Positions 20,308-28,162 of a stretch of 64,000 bases of DNA are shown here, piece after piece. The DNA comes from Actinomycetospora sp. NBRC 106378. Lineage in GTDB: Bacteria; Actinomycetota; Actinomycetes; Mycobacteriales; Pseudonocardiaceae. The notes below the pieces were generated by a model. That model searched no databases. It saw only the letters and a program-made list of their open reading frames with translations, and was not told the DNA's origin. The position numbers were made by a program, and so were the translations under genes. How positions within the stretch are numbered: the first letter of the stretch is position 1; each line of letters starts with the position of its first letter. Location: contig NZ_BSTT01000005.1 in assembly GCF_030269685.1 (NCBI RefSeq), positions 124,001-188,000 of the forward strand. Reading direction: 5' to 3'.

Positions 20308-21402
20308 GTGACGGCCGCACTCTCACCACGCGTTCGGCGCCTGCGTGATCTGGCGACCCGCCTCACCACGCCGCTGCTCCCGGACGACTACCTGACCCTG
20401 ATCAACCCGCTGTGGTCCGCCCGTGAGCTGCGGGGCCGGATCGTCAGCGTCACCCCGGAGGCCGAGGACGCGGCGACCCTCGTCGTCGAGCCCGGCTGGG
20501 GCTGGGACTTCCCGCACGCCGCCGGCCAGTACATCGGCATCGGCGTCGCCATCGACGGGCGCTTCGTCTGGCGCTCGTACTCGCTGACCACGCCGCCGTC
20601 GCGCGACGGCAAGCGCCTCGTGATCACCGTCCGCGCCATGCCGGACGGGTTCGCCTCGCAGCACCTCGTCTCCGGCGTCGCACCGGGCACCGTCGTGCGC
20701 CTGGCCCCGCCCGCGGGCGAGTTCGTCCTGCCCGACCCGCTCCCGTCGAAGGTCCTCTTCCTGACGGCGGGTTCCGGCATCACCCCGGTCATGGCGATGC
20801 TGCGCTCGCTCGACCGACGCGGCTCCGAGGACGACGTCGTGCTCGTCCACTCGGCTCCCGACGCCGACCGGGCGTTGTTCGCCGACGAGCTCGACCTGCT
20901 CGCCCGCCGCCACCCGACGTGGCGGATCGTGCAGCGCCACACGCGGACCGAGGGCCACCTGACGCTGCCCGCCGGGCTCGACGACGTCGTGCCCGACTGG
21001 CGGGAGCGCCAGACCTGGGCCTGCGGCCCCGCCGAGATGCTCGACGACGCCGAGCAGGCGTTCGCCGACGCGGGCCTCGCCGACGCGCTGCACCTCGAGC
21101 GGTTCGCGGCCTCGTTCTCCGGCTCCGCCGAGGGCGGCACGATCACGTTCGCCCGCTCCGGCCGCACCGTCGAGACCGACGGCGCCACCACCGTCCTCCA
21201 GGCCGGCGAGCAGGCCGGCATCCCGATGCCCTTCGGCTGCCGCATGGGCATCTGCCACACCTGCGTCGCGCCCCTGAGCTCCGGCGCCGTGCGCGACCTG
21301 CGCGACGGCACCGAGTCGCGCGTGGCCGACACCGACCAGTCCACCCGCACCGTCCAGACCTGCGTCACCGCCGCTTCCGGTGACTGCACGGTCGACCTGT
21401 AA
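20308..21402 (+). CDS. Ferredoxin reductase-like electron-transfer protein for a desaturase (copy 1)
   Basis: 364 aa from GTG 20308 with GAGGAG upstream. Order: FAD-binding barrel (about 45-150; W-R-S-Y-S-L-T), NAD(P)H-binding domain (about 160-265; [12 protein letters not shown]), C-terminal plant-type [2Fe-2S] domain with ligands Cys311, Cys316, Cys319 and Cys352. The layout matches Rv3230c of M. tuberculosis, the reductase that feeds electrons from NADPH to the acyl-CoA desaturase DesA3. The stop is 16 bases before the desaturase start, so the two form an operon. A closely similar pair is at 51810-54127. Confidence 0.93.
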   Translation: MTAALSPRVRRLRDLATRLTTPLLPDDYLTLINPLWSARELRGRIVSVTPEAEDAATLVVEPGWGWDFPHAAGQYIGIGVAIDGRFVWRSYSLTTPPSRDGKRLVITVRAMPDGFASQHLVSGVAPGTVVRLAPPAGEFVLPDPLPSKVLFLTAGSGITPVMAMLRSLDRRGSEDDVVLVHSAPDADRALFADELDLLARRHPTWRIVQRHTRTEGHLTLPAGLDDVVPDWRERQTWACGPAEMLDDAEQAFADAGLADALHLERFAASFSGSAEGGTITFARSGRTVETDGATTVLQAGEQAGIPMPFGCRMGICHTCVAPLSSGAVRDLRDGTESRVADTDQSTRTVQTCVTAASGDCTVDL

Positions 21403-21418
21403 GAGAGGAGCCACCACC

Positions 21419-22618
21419 ATGGCCATCTCCGACATCAAGGAATTCGCCCACCTGACCGAGGCCGACGTCGAGGCCCTCGGCGAGGAGTTCGACCAGATCC
21501 GCCGCGACGTCGAGGCGTCGCGCGGGGCGGCCGACGAGGAGTACATCCGCTCCATCATCAAGACCCAGCGCCGCATCGAGATCGCGGGCCGGGCGGCGCT
21601 GTTCGGCAGCGTCGTGCCGCCGCTCTGGATGGCGGGCGCGGCCCTGCTCGGCGTGGCCAAGATCCTCGAGAACATGGAGATCGGCCACAACGTCATGCAC
21701 GGCCAGTGGGACTGGATGAACGACCCGGAGATCCACTCGGCCACCTGGGAGTGGGACAACGTCTGCCCCGCCGAGCAGTGGAAGCACTCCCACAACTACC
21801 TGCACCACACGTACACGAACGTCCTCGGCAAGGACAAGGACGTCGGCTACGAGATCCTGCGGGTCACCTCGGACCAGAAGTGGAACCCGATCAACCTCGG
21901 GCAGCCGGTCTTCAACACGCTGCTGATGCTGCTCTTCCAGCACGGCGTGGCCATCCACGACCTCGACATCGAGGGTCTGCTCCGCCGGGACATCGAGGAC
22001 CCGGAGGAGTTCAAGGCCAAGCTCGAGCAGGTCGGGCGCAAGATGCGCAAGCAGATGGGGAAGGACTACATCCTCTTCCCGCTGCTGACCGGGCCGCAGT
22101 TCATCACGACGCTCACCGCGAACATGGCGGCGAACCTCATCCGCAACGTGTGGTCCTACGCGATCATCTTCTGTGGTCACTTCCCCGACGGGGCCGAGGT
22201 GTTCACCGAGGACCAGCTCGAGAACGAGACGCAGGGGGAGTGGTACCTGCGCCAGCTGCTCGGCTCGGCCAACTTCACCGGCAACCGGCTCATGCACGTC
22301 ATGTCCGGCTCGCTCGGCTACCAGATCGAGCACCACCTGTTCCCCGACCTGCCGTCGAACCGGTACCCGGAGATCGCGGAGCGGGTCAAGGAGATCTGCG
22401 CGAAGTACGACCTGCCCTACAACATCGGGCCGTTCCCGAAGCAGTTCTGGCGCTCGATCCGCACCATCTGGCGGCTCGCGCTCCCGAACAAGAAGTTCGC
22501 GGCCGAGCAGCAGGCCCACGAGTCGGAGGGCCTGCGTCGCGAGAACGCGACGAGCACCCCGGCCGCCGAGGCCGACGCCCGCCGCACCGCACGGGCGGAG
22601 GAGCCCGTCGCGGCGTGA
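21419..22618 (+). CDS. Membrane fatty-acid (acyl-CoA) desaturase, DesA3-like (copy 1)
   Basis: 399 aa from ATG 21419 with GAGAGGAG upstream. The diiron histidine boxes are present: H90xxxH94 in GHNVMHGQ, H125-H129-H130 in HNYLHH, and H305-H306 in QIEHHLFPD. The protein has hydrophobic segments around 55-85 and 215-245. It should insert a cis double bond (probably delta-9) into long-chain acyl-CoA at the membrane using O2 and electrons from the upstream reductase. The C-terminal 40 residues are charged and variable. No pathway genes other than the reductase are adjacent. Confidence 0.94.
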   Translation: MAISDIKEFAHLTEADVEALGEEFDQIRRDVEASRGAADEEYIRSIIKTQRRIEIAGRAALFGSVVPPLWMAGAALLGVAKILENMEIGHNVMHGQWDWMNDPEIHSATWEWDNVCPAEQWKHSHNYLHHTYTNVLGKDKDVGYEILRVTSDQKWNPINLGQPVFNTLLMLLFQHGVAIHDLDIEGLLRRDIEDPEEFKAKLEQVGRKMRKQMGKDYILFPLLTGPQFITTLTANMAANLIRNVWSYAIIFCGHFPDGAEVFTEDQLENETQGEWYLRQLLGSANFTGNRLMHVMSGSLGYQIEHHLFPDLPSNRYPEIAERVKEICAKYDLPYNIGPFPKQFWRSIRTIWRLALPNKKFAAEQQAHESEGLRRENATSTPAAEADARRTARAEEPVAA

Positions 22619-22635
22619 TCCGCTGACCCGACCGG

Positions 22636-22664
22636 ACGGCACCCTTGCACTGCGGGGGTGCCGT
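22636..22664 (+). terminator. Hairpin after the first desaturase gene
   Basis: Arms 22636-22644 (ACGGCACCC) and 22656-22664 are exact complements with an 11-base loop. The hairpin begins 17 bases beyond the desaturase stop, a plausible intrinsic terminator. Confidence 0.55.
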
Positions 22665-22715
22665 TCGTGCGTCCCAGGTCGGGAGCCTCCGGGTCCTCAC
22701 CCACCACTCGCCGGA

Positions 22716-22734
22716 CCTGGGGATTTTCCCCAGG
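22716..22734. promoter_or_regulatory. Long palindrome CCTGGGGA-TTT-TCCCCAGG
   Basis: A perfect 8-3-8 inverted repeat lies about 90 bases upstream of the secreted-protein gene. Its arms contain the complete half-sites (CTGGGGA and TCCCCAG) of the PimM-type operator CTVGGGAWWTCCCBAG, but with a 3-base rather than 2-base centre. It may be a regulator site unrelated to PimM, or a variant of it. Confidence 0.4.
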
Positions 22735-22805
22735 GTGCCGCCGCGGCCTGATCCCTCACGTCCCGTCCGAGTCGTGCCGTCGAGGTCGTGGTGACAGGAG
22801 CGTTC

Positions 22806-23938
22806 GTGGGTTTCGTGATGGATCGTCGGTCGTCGATGGTGGCAGCGGGATCGGCGGGTGTGCTCGCCACGGCGCTGCTGGTGGGAGGAGCGGTCGTCGC
22901 GACCGCGGCGCCCGCGCAGAGCACCGCCCCGACGGTCACCGTCTCCGGTGCCGCCCAGTTCCGCTCGGCCGGGCAGACCTACAACCTCAGCCTCGACGTC
23001 CGCGGCACCGCCGCCGGCAGGAGCGGTCGCTGCGCCGTCAGCGGCCCCGGGCTCGCCGCGTCGTGCACCGGCATCTCCTCGGTGACCCGCGGCACGGGCA
23101 CGGCGTCCGACAGCGCCACGGTCGTCGGCACGGTCCGCACGTCCGCGGCCAGAACGTCGCCTTCCGGGCCGTCGTGACCGACCGCGCCAACCCCAACGGC
23201 GCCGGCCGGGACACCGTCAGCGCGACCGTCGACGGCCGGACCGTCCAGGGCACCGTCTCCAACGGCAACCTCGTCGTCGCGGGGACCACCCCGACGACGC
23301 CCCCGACGACGACCACCCCGACGACCACCACCACGACCCCGCCCGCCAACCAGGCGCCGGTCGCGCGGAGCGACAGCTACACCACCCCGAACGACACGGC
23401 CCTGACCGTCGCCGCGCCCGGCGTGCTGGCCAACGACAGCGACCCCGACGGCGACCCGCTCACGGCGAGCGTGTCCGCGCTGCCGACGCGCGGGACGCTC
23501 GTGTTCAACGCCGACGGGTCGTTCACCTACACCCCGCAGCAGGGCTACTCCGGCGCGGACAGCTTCACCTACACCGCGAGCGACGGCCGGAGCGCCAGCG
23601 CCCCCGCCTCCGTCTCGATCACGGTGCAGCCCCCCGCGCCGAAGGCCAACCCCGACAGTGACACGGTGTCCGACGACCGTCCGCTCGCGACGGGCAACGT
23701 CCTGAGCAACGACACCCCCAACACCGCGGACAACCCCCTCATGGTGAAGGACCCCAGGGAGGTCGAAGGGACGTACGGCACCACCACGATCAACCGCGAC
23801 GGCAGCTACACCTACGTCCTCAAGGACGCCTCGTCGCGTCCCGACCCTGACGCCCCGCAGTCGGACGAGGTCTCCTACACCGCCGTGGACTCCCTGGGGC
23901 GAGAGAGCCGCTCGTTCCTGACGATCACCGTGAAGTGA
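22806..23938 (+). pseudogene. Secreted Ig/cadherin-like repeat protein, interrupted by a frameshift
   Basis: Starts at GTG 22806 (GGAG five bases upstream; ATG 22818 is an alternative) with a signal peptide: Arg pair, hydrophobic stretch SAGVLATALLVGGAVVATAA, then APAQS. That frame stops at 23177. The reading frame that starts mod 3 = 2 continues the protein in phase from about 23140 (RGQNVAFRAVVTDRANP) to 23938. A one-base loss near 23130-23155 therefore separates the halves. The second part has a Thr/Pro linker (about 23283-23350) and two bacterial cadherin-like/Ig-like domains (first: VLANDSDPDGD ... SFTYT; second: NVLSNDTPN ... SYTYVLKD). No LPXTG or other wall anchor is seen. Either a real pseudogene or a sequencing error; function probably adhesion or surface structure. 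Confidence 0.75.
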
Positions 23939-23993
23939 GCGCGGACCGACGGGACGCACCCCGGCGGGACGGGATCGGATCCGGGACCGCACA

Positions 23994-24021
23994 CGACGAC
24001 GTCGACGGGGCGACGTCGTCG
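23994..24021 (+). terminator. Hairpin after the Ig-like protein gene
   Basis: Arms 23994-24004 and 24011-24021 (CGACGACGTCG and complement) have a 6-base loop, 56 bases after the stop codon. A likely terminator. It is the first of two hairpins in the 323-base gene-free stretch 23939-24261. Confidence 0.55.
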
Positions 24022-24090
24022 CGGTCACCGGAGTGTCGGCCTTGCGTGGTGAGCGCGATCACACTCGTCAGCGGCGGCGCACCGCGCCTC

Positions 24091-24119
24091 CACGACCTGC
24101 GCTGGTCAGGCAGGTCGTG
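24091..24119. promoter_or_regulatory. Second hairpin in the 23939-24261 spacer
   Basis: CACGACCTGC (24091-24100) pairs perfectly with 24110-24119 around a 9-base loop. It lies 142 bases upstream of the LuxR-type gene. It could be an operator or leader element. The remainder of the spacer, including 24120-24261, contains no ORF or clear RNA that I recognise. Confidence 0.4.
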
Positions 24120-24261
24120 CATCCGGTGTAGGTCGTTCGGACGAGCTGCTCACACGTAAGCGGTTGACCGGTGACGTTCGGCGACAACAGATCACCAACA
24201 CGACGACAACTCGCGCTCCTCATAGTCGCCTCACAGCCCGTCCCGACGTGAGGAGTTCGAC

Positions 24262-24966
24262 GTGCGTGCCCTCGCCGTGGCCCCGACCGCCACCACCGGC
24301 CCGACCGTCCCCGGGTCGCCCGTCCGCCCCCGGCCCGGTCGCCCCGTCACCGTCGGTGTGCACAGCGACGACCCGCTCGGTCGGGAGGCCGTGCAGGCCT
24401 ACCTGGGCGGCCGCCGCGAGATCGAGATCGTGTCCGGCGACCGGCGCGCCGACGCCGAGGTGCTGCTGTGGTTCACCCCCCACGTCACCGACGAGACGCT
24501 GGAGGCGATCGGCGTGGTCGTCGCGGACGCGGCCCGCCCGCCGCGGCTCGTGCTCGTCACCGAGACCATGCGCGAGCAGCACCTCTGGCGGGCGGTGGCC
24601 CTCGGCCTGTCGGCAGTGGTGCCCCGGACGGCGGCCACCTGGGACCGGGTGGTCGGTGTCGTCACCGCCGCCCGCGCGGGACGCGGTGAGATGCCGCCGG
24701 TGGCCGTGGGCTGGCTCCTCGACCAGGTCCGCGCGCTGCAGGCCGACGTCCTCGGGCCCGCGGGACTGACGGTGGCCGGGCTGACCACCCGGGAGGTCGA
24801 GGTGCTGCGCCTGCTCGCCGACGGACTCGACACCGTCGAGATCGCGACGACCCTGCGCTACTCCGAGCGCACCATCAAGAACGTCATCCACGGCATGATC
24901 TCCCGGCTCGGGCTGCGCAACCGGTCGCACGCGGTCGCCTACGCCCTGCGGGCCGGCGCCCTCTGA
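24262..24966 (+). CDS. LuxR-family regulator with a degenerate receiver domain
   Basis: 234 aa from GTG 24262 with GAGGAG upstream. Residues about 30-140 have the strand-helix pattern of a response-regulator receiver (VTVGVHSDDPLGREAVQAYL), keeping the acidic pair DD. The strand that should carry the phospho-accepting Asp reads EVLLWF, and the conserved Lys is Arg (AVVPR). Residues about 170-230 are a canonical LuxR/GerE helix-turn-helix (LTTREVEVLRLLADG...TIKNVIHGMISRLGL). It therefore probably works without phosphorylation. It precedes two small genes and a SARP regulator on the same strand, a grouping that suggests local control. Confidence 0.88.
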   Translation: MRALAVAPTATTGPTVPGSPVRPRPGRPVTVGVHSDDPLGREAVQAYLGGRREIEIVSGDRRADAEVLLWFTPHVTDETLEAIGVVVADAARPPRLVLVTETMREQHLWRAVALGLSAVVPRTAATWDRVVGVVTAARAGRGEMPPVAVGWLLDQVRALQADVLGPAGLTVAGLTTREVEVLRLLADGLDTVEIATTLRYSERTIKNVIHGMISRLGLRNRSHAVAYALRAGAL

Positions 24967-25119
24967 CCTCCGCCGGACGCCGCGACCGGTGACCTGGCGG
25001 GCAGGCCCGGGCGACGGCGCGGGCACGACGGGCCGTGGGCCTCCCCACCCGGGTCCGTCGCCCGCCACGCTCGGTCCCGTCCGCCCGGAGGTGGACGCGA
25101 CGAACCCGAGGAGCGTGCG

Positions 25120-25326
25120 GTGCGCCACGAGGCGGTGCGGTTCGGGATCGACCGGTGCGAGTCCGGTGAGCGGGTGCTCGCCGACCTGCTGGCCCGCGGG
25201 ACGGACGGTCCCCCGGGCCGGCGTGCGGTGACGGTCCGCGTGGCGGGGATCGCCCTCCTCGACAACGTCCGCGAACTGCGCGCCAGCCTGGTCCGGCTCG
25301 ACGTCGCCCTCGTACCCCGGCCATGA
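25120..25326 (+). CDS. Small protein of unknown function (68 aa)
   Basis: Starts at GTG 25120 with GAGGAG upstream. The product is a basic/acidic mixed soluble protein (DRCESGERVLADLL, then a hydrophobic VTVRVAGIALLDNV and an Arg-rich helix) with no membrane segment or signal. Its stop overlaps the start of the next small gene (ATGA at 25323), so the two are coupled. Not recognised; the good ribosome site, codon pattern and overlap argue that it is real. Confidence 0.6.
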   Translation: MRHEAVRFGIDRCESGERVLADLLARGTDGPPGRRAVTVRVAGIALLDNVRELRASLVRLDVALVPRP

Positions 25327-25559
25327 CCACCCCCGACGAGTGCCGTCGCGCGGTCGCGGCGGTGCGTGCCGACCTGCGGCACGCGCTCGAGGTCCTCGAC
25401 GCCGAGGCGGACGCCGCGGCCGGGACCTGGCCACCCGCCGCCCGTGCGGTGTGGGAACGCGAACGCGCCCGCATCGCCGAGTCGATGGCCGAGATCGACG
25501 CGCTCGCCGCGATCCTCGACGAGAACCTCGACGAAAAGCTCGGCCGTCCGGCCCTGTGA
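25323..25559 (+). CDS. Small helical protein of unknown function (78 aa)
   Basis: Starts at ATG 25323, overlapping the upstream stop. The sequence is almost entirely helical and charged (CRRAVAAVRADLRHALEVL, then RERARIAESMAEIDALAAIL, then DENLDEK), suggesting a two-helix hairpin or coiled coil. It lacks membrane segments. It lies between a LuxR-type regulator and a SARP. A partner or modulator of one of these is possible but is only an inference. Confidence 0.65.
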   Translation: MTTPDECRRAVAAVRADLRHALEVLDAEADAAAGTWPPAARAVWERERARIAESMAEIDALAAILDENLDEKLGRPAL

Positions 25560-25622
25560 GGGCGGCCGTTCGGGTGGAGATCCACAGCCCCCGGTCGGCC
25601 GTGCACAACCGGCCGGTGTTGG

Positions 25623-27743
25623 ATGATCGGCATGGCCGGTGACGGAGCGGATGCTGCGGCGACCGCGCCGACGCCGCCGCTGCGGGTCTCGGTCCTCGGG
25701 CCCCTGCTCGTCGAGCACGAGGGACGTCCCGTCGAGATCGGGCCCCCGCAGCGCCAGGCCGTCTTCGCCGCGCTGGTGCTGCGCGGCGGCCGGCACATCA
25801 GCACCGCCGGGCTCGTCGACTGGGTCTGGGGGGACGACCCGCCGCACAAGGCGGAGGCCGCCATCCGCGCGCACGTCTCCGTCCTGCGCCGCGTCCTCGA
25901 GCCCCGCCGCGCCTCCCGGTCGCCGTCCGGCGTCGTGGTCTCCGGCTCCTCGGGATACGCGATGCCGCCCGCGGTGGCGTCGCTGGACGCCGCCCGCTTC
26001 CGCGCGCTGGTCGCGGAGGCCGAGTCCCACCGCGAGCAGGGCCGTCCCCTGCAGGCCGGGCAGGCGCTGCGCTCCGGGCTCGACCTCTGGCGCGGTGAGG
26101 ACGCCCTCCCCGGCATCCCCGGTCCGGGCTCCGCGTCGGCCCGGCGCGTCCTGGAGGAGGAGCGGCTCACGGCGTGGGAGGACTACCTCGACGGCGAGCT
26201 CTCCCGCCGCGGCCTCGAGCGGCCGGTGCACTCGGCGCTGATCCGGGCGCTGGCCAACCGCCCGCACCGGGAGCGCCTGCACGGGCTGCTCGTCCGGGCC
26301 TTCTGGCGCCAGGGTCGCCGGGCCGAGGCGCTCGCCGCGTACGCCTCGGCGCGCGACGTCCTGCTCGCCGACCTCGGCGTCGAGCCGGGCGCCGCGCTGC
26401 AGGAGCTGCACCGTCGCCTGGTCGCCGACGAGCCGCTGGAGCCGGAGGCGGGGCGCGCCGCCGTCCCGGCCCCGCCCGCCGAGGAGGAGCCGGACCGGTC
26501 GTCGGGCGGTCCGTCGTTCGTCGACGCGATGGGGCCCACGGTGGGCGTGGAGGCCGAGCCCCCGCCGACGGTGTTCGCCCGGGACCACGCCGGCCCGTTG
26601 CCGCGCTGCCCGCCACTGCTCGGCCGCGGGGTCACCGTCGGGATGGTCGCGGAGGCCCTGCGCGAGGCGCGGGACGGGCTGCACGCGGGCACGGTGCTGG
26701 TGCGCGGGTTGCCGGGGATCGGGACGAGTGCCGTGGCCCTGGCCGGCGCGCGGGCAGCGATCGAGGCCTTCCCGGGGGGCGGGGTCGTCCTCGGCCGCGA
26801 GGCCTCCGACCGCGCCTGGACGCAGGCCCTCACCGAGCTCGACCCGCGCGAGGCGTGCCTGCTGGTCGTCGACGGCTGCCGCGAGCCCGAGGACGGCGTC
26901 CGCGCGATGCGTGCGCGGGACGACCTGCACACGGCCGGCGCGGAGGACGTCGTCGTCCTGACGACGGGGACCCACCGCCTGCCCCGGGTGCGGGGCCGGC
27001 GGATCGAGGTGGCGCCGCTGGACGAGGCGGAGTCGACGACGTTGTTCGCCCGGGCCCTCGGAGACCGGCGGGCGGAGACCGAGCGGGCGGCCGTGGCGGT
27101 GATCGTGGGCCTGCACAGCGGCTTCCCCCAGATCCTGGAGGCGACCGCGGGGGTGCTGGCGTCGCGGCCGTCGTGGTCGCTGACCGACTGGGTCAACGAC
27201 CTCATGGTCCGGCAGGGCTCGTGGAGCTCGCTGCAGCGCCACGGGCTGGGGCTGTTCTTCACCCCGCACTACGACGCGCTCGACGTCGCCGAGGCCACCG
27301 TGTTCCGGGCCGGCGGGCTGCACCCGTTCGCCCCGCTGACCGTCGACGTCCTCGGGGCGATGCTCGCGGTGCCGGCCGACCGCGTCATGTTCCTGCTGGA
27401 GCGGCTGCACGACCGCGGCCTGCTCGAGTCCCCACGTCCCGCCGAGTACCTCATGCCGTTCCTGCTGTGGAACTACGCCCGGATCGTCGGGCTCGCCGAC
27501 GACGACCCCGCCGTCCGCGCGGGCCAGGCCGACCGGATGCTCGCCTGGTACCGCGACCGCCTCGCCGAGCGGGCGGAGGTGCTCGCGACGGGGTTCGACG
27601 TCGAGGCGGCGGGCTGGGTCGACAAGCATCGCGGGGCCCTCGAGTCGCTGCGCCACGAGTACGCCGGGCACCCGACCGGCCGCGCGGTCTCGGACCTGCT
27701 CGACGCCACCGACGCGGTCCGGCAGGCCGGACGGGCAGACTGA
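25623..27743 (+). CDS. SARP/AfsR-type regulator with degenerate NTPase domain
   Basis: 706 aa from ATG 25623 (ATG 25632 is possible; neither has a strong ribosome site). Residues about 20-110 are an OmpR-type winged helix (LRVSVLGPLLVEHEGRPVEI ... IRAHVSVLRRVL). Residues about 115-265 are a bacterial transcriptional activator domain rich in tetratricopeptide-like helices. After an acidic/Pro linker (about 275-320), residues about 330-600 resemble the STAND/NB-ARC ATPase of AfsR. However, the P-loop reads GLPGIGTSAVA, with Thr where the catalytic Lys should be. SARPs activate secondary-metabolite genes by binding direct heptamer repeats. The target is unknown; the distance to the PKS (13 kb) does not prove a link. 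Confidence 0.88.
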   Translation: MIGMAGDGADAAATAPTPPLRVSVLGPLLVEHEGRPVEIGPPQRQAVFAALVLRGGRHISTAGLVDWVWGDDPPHKAEAAIRAHVSVLRRVLEPRRASRSPSGVVVSGSSGYAMPPAVASLDAARFRALVAEAESHREQGRPLQAGQALRSGLDLWRGEDALPGIPGPGSASARRVLEEERLTAWEDYLDGELSRRGLERPVHSALIRALANRPHRERLHGLLVRAFWRQGRRAEALAAYASARDVLLADLGVEPGAALQELHRRLVADEPLEPEAGRAAVPAPPAEEEPDRSSGGPSFVDAMGPTVGVEAEPPPTVFARDHAGPLPRCPPLLGRGVTVGMVAEALREARDGLHAGTVLVRGLPGIGTSAVALAGARAAIEAFPGGGVVLGREASDRAWTQALTELDPREACLLVVDGCREPEDGVRAMRARDDLHTAGAEDVVVLTTGTHRLPRVRGRRIEVAPLDEAESTTLFARALGDRRAETERAAVAVIVGLHSGFPQILEATAGVLASRPSWSLTDWVNDLMVRQGSWSSLQRHGLGLFFTPHYDALDVAEATVFRAGGLHPFAPLTVDVLGAMLAVPADRVMFLLERLHDRGLLESPRPAEYLMPFLLWNYARIVGLADDDPAVRAGQADRMLAWYRDRLAERAEVLATGFDVEAAGWVDKHRGALESLRHEYAGHPTGRAVSDLLDATDAVRQAGRAD

Positions 27744-27749
27744 GCCCCC

Positions 27750-28082
27750 GTGAGGACCTGGGAGCGCGTCCGGGAGTCCCTCGGCGGCTTCGTCATCACC
27801 TTCTGGGTGGGGCTCGCCGCCATCGTCGGGCTGTTCGTGGCGTCGGCCGAGCTGCAGGACCACGCCGACACCAGTGAGGTCTGCACCTCGCACGCGGCCC
27901 TGCGGGTGCCCGACACCGACTGCACCGGTCACCGCCCGGGCGACACCTGGGTCTACTACCGCGCCGGCCTGCCGGTCCCGCCCGTCGGCGGCTCGACGGC
28001 GGGTGCCTCGACCGACGCCCCGGCCGGGAGCGCGGTGCCGGGGACGCCGGAGACGGGCGGGCCCGCCGCACCCGACTCCTGA
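27750..28082 (+). CDS. Small membrane protein, unknown function
   Basis: 110 aa from GTG 27750, seven bases after the SARP stop. One transmembrane helix (about residues 12-32, GGFVITFWVGLAAIVGLFVA) is followed by a short outer domain with two Cys (SEVCTSHAAL, DTDCTG) that could form a disulfide, and a low-complexity Gly/Pro/Ala tail. Not recognised. Its tight spacing suggests co-expression with the SARP gene. Confidence 0.7.
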   Translation: MRTWERVRESLGGFVITFWVGLAAIVGLFVASAELQDHADTSEVCTSHAALRVPDTDCTGHRPGDTWVYYRAGLPVPPVGGSTAGASTDAPAGSAVPGTPETGGPAAPDS

Positions 28083-28162
28083 GGCACGACGGTCCCGCCC
28101 CGGGTCCATGGGGGAGTGCCGGTACGGCGGTGAGTGTCGGGGGTCGCTGCTAGCTTGCGAAC

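Noticed and set aside
22658-23938. Treating the frame from 22658 as an intact 426-aa protein
   Set aside because: Its N-terminal part is low-complexity and lacks a signal peptide, whereas the other frame has one; the simpler reading is a frameshift.
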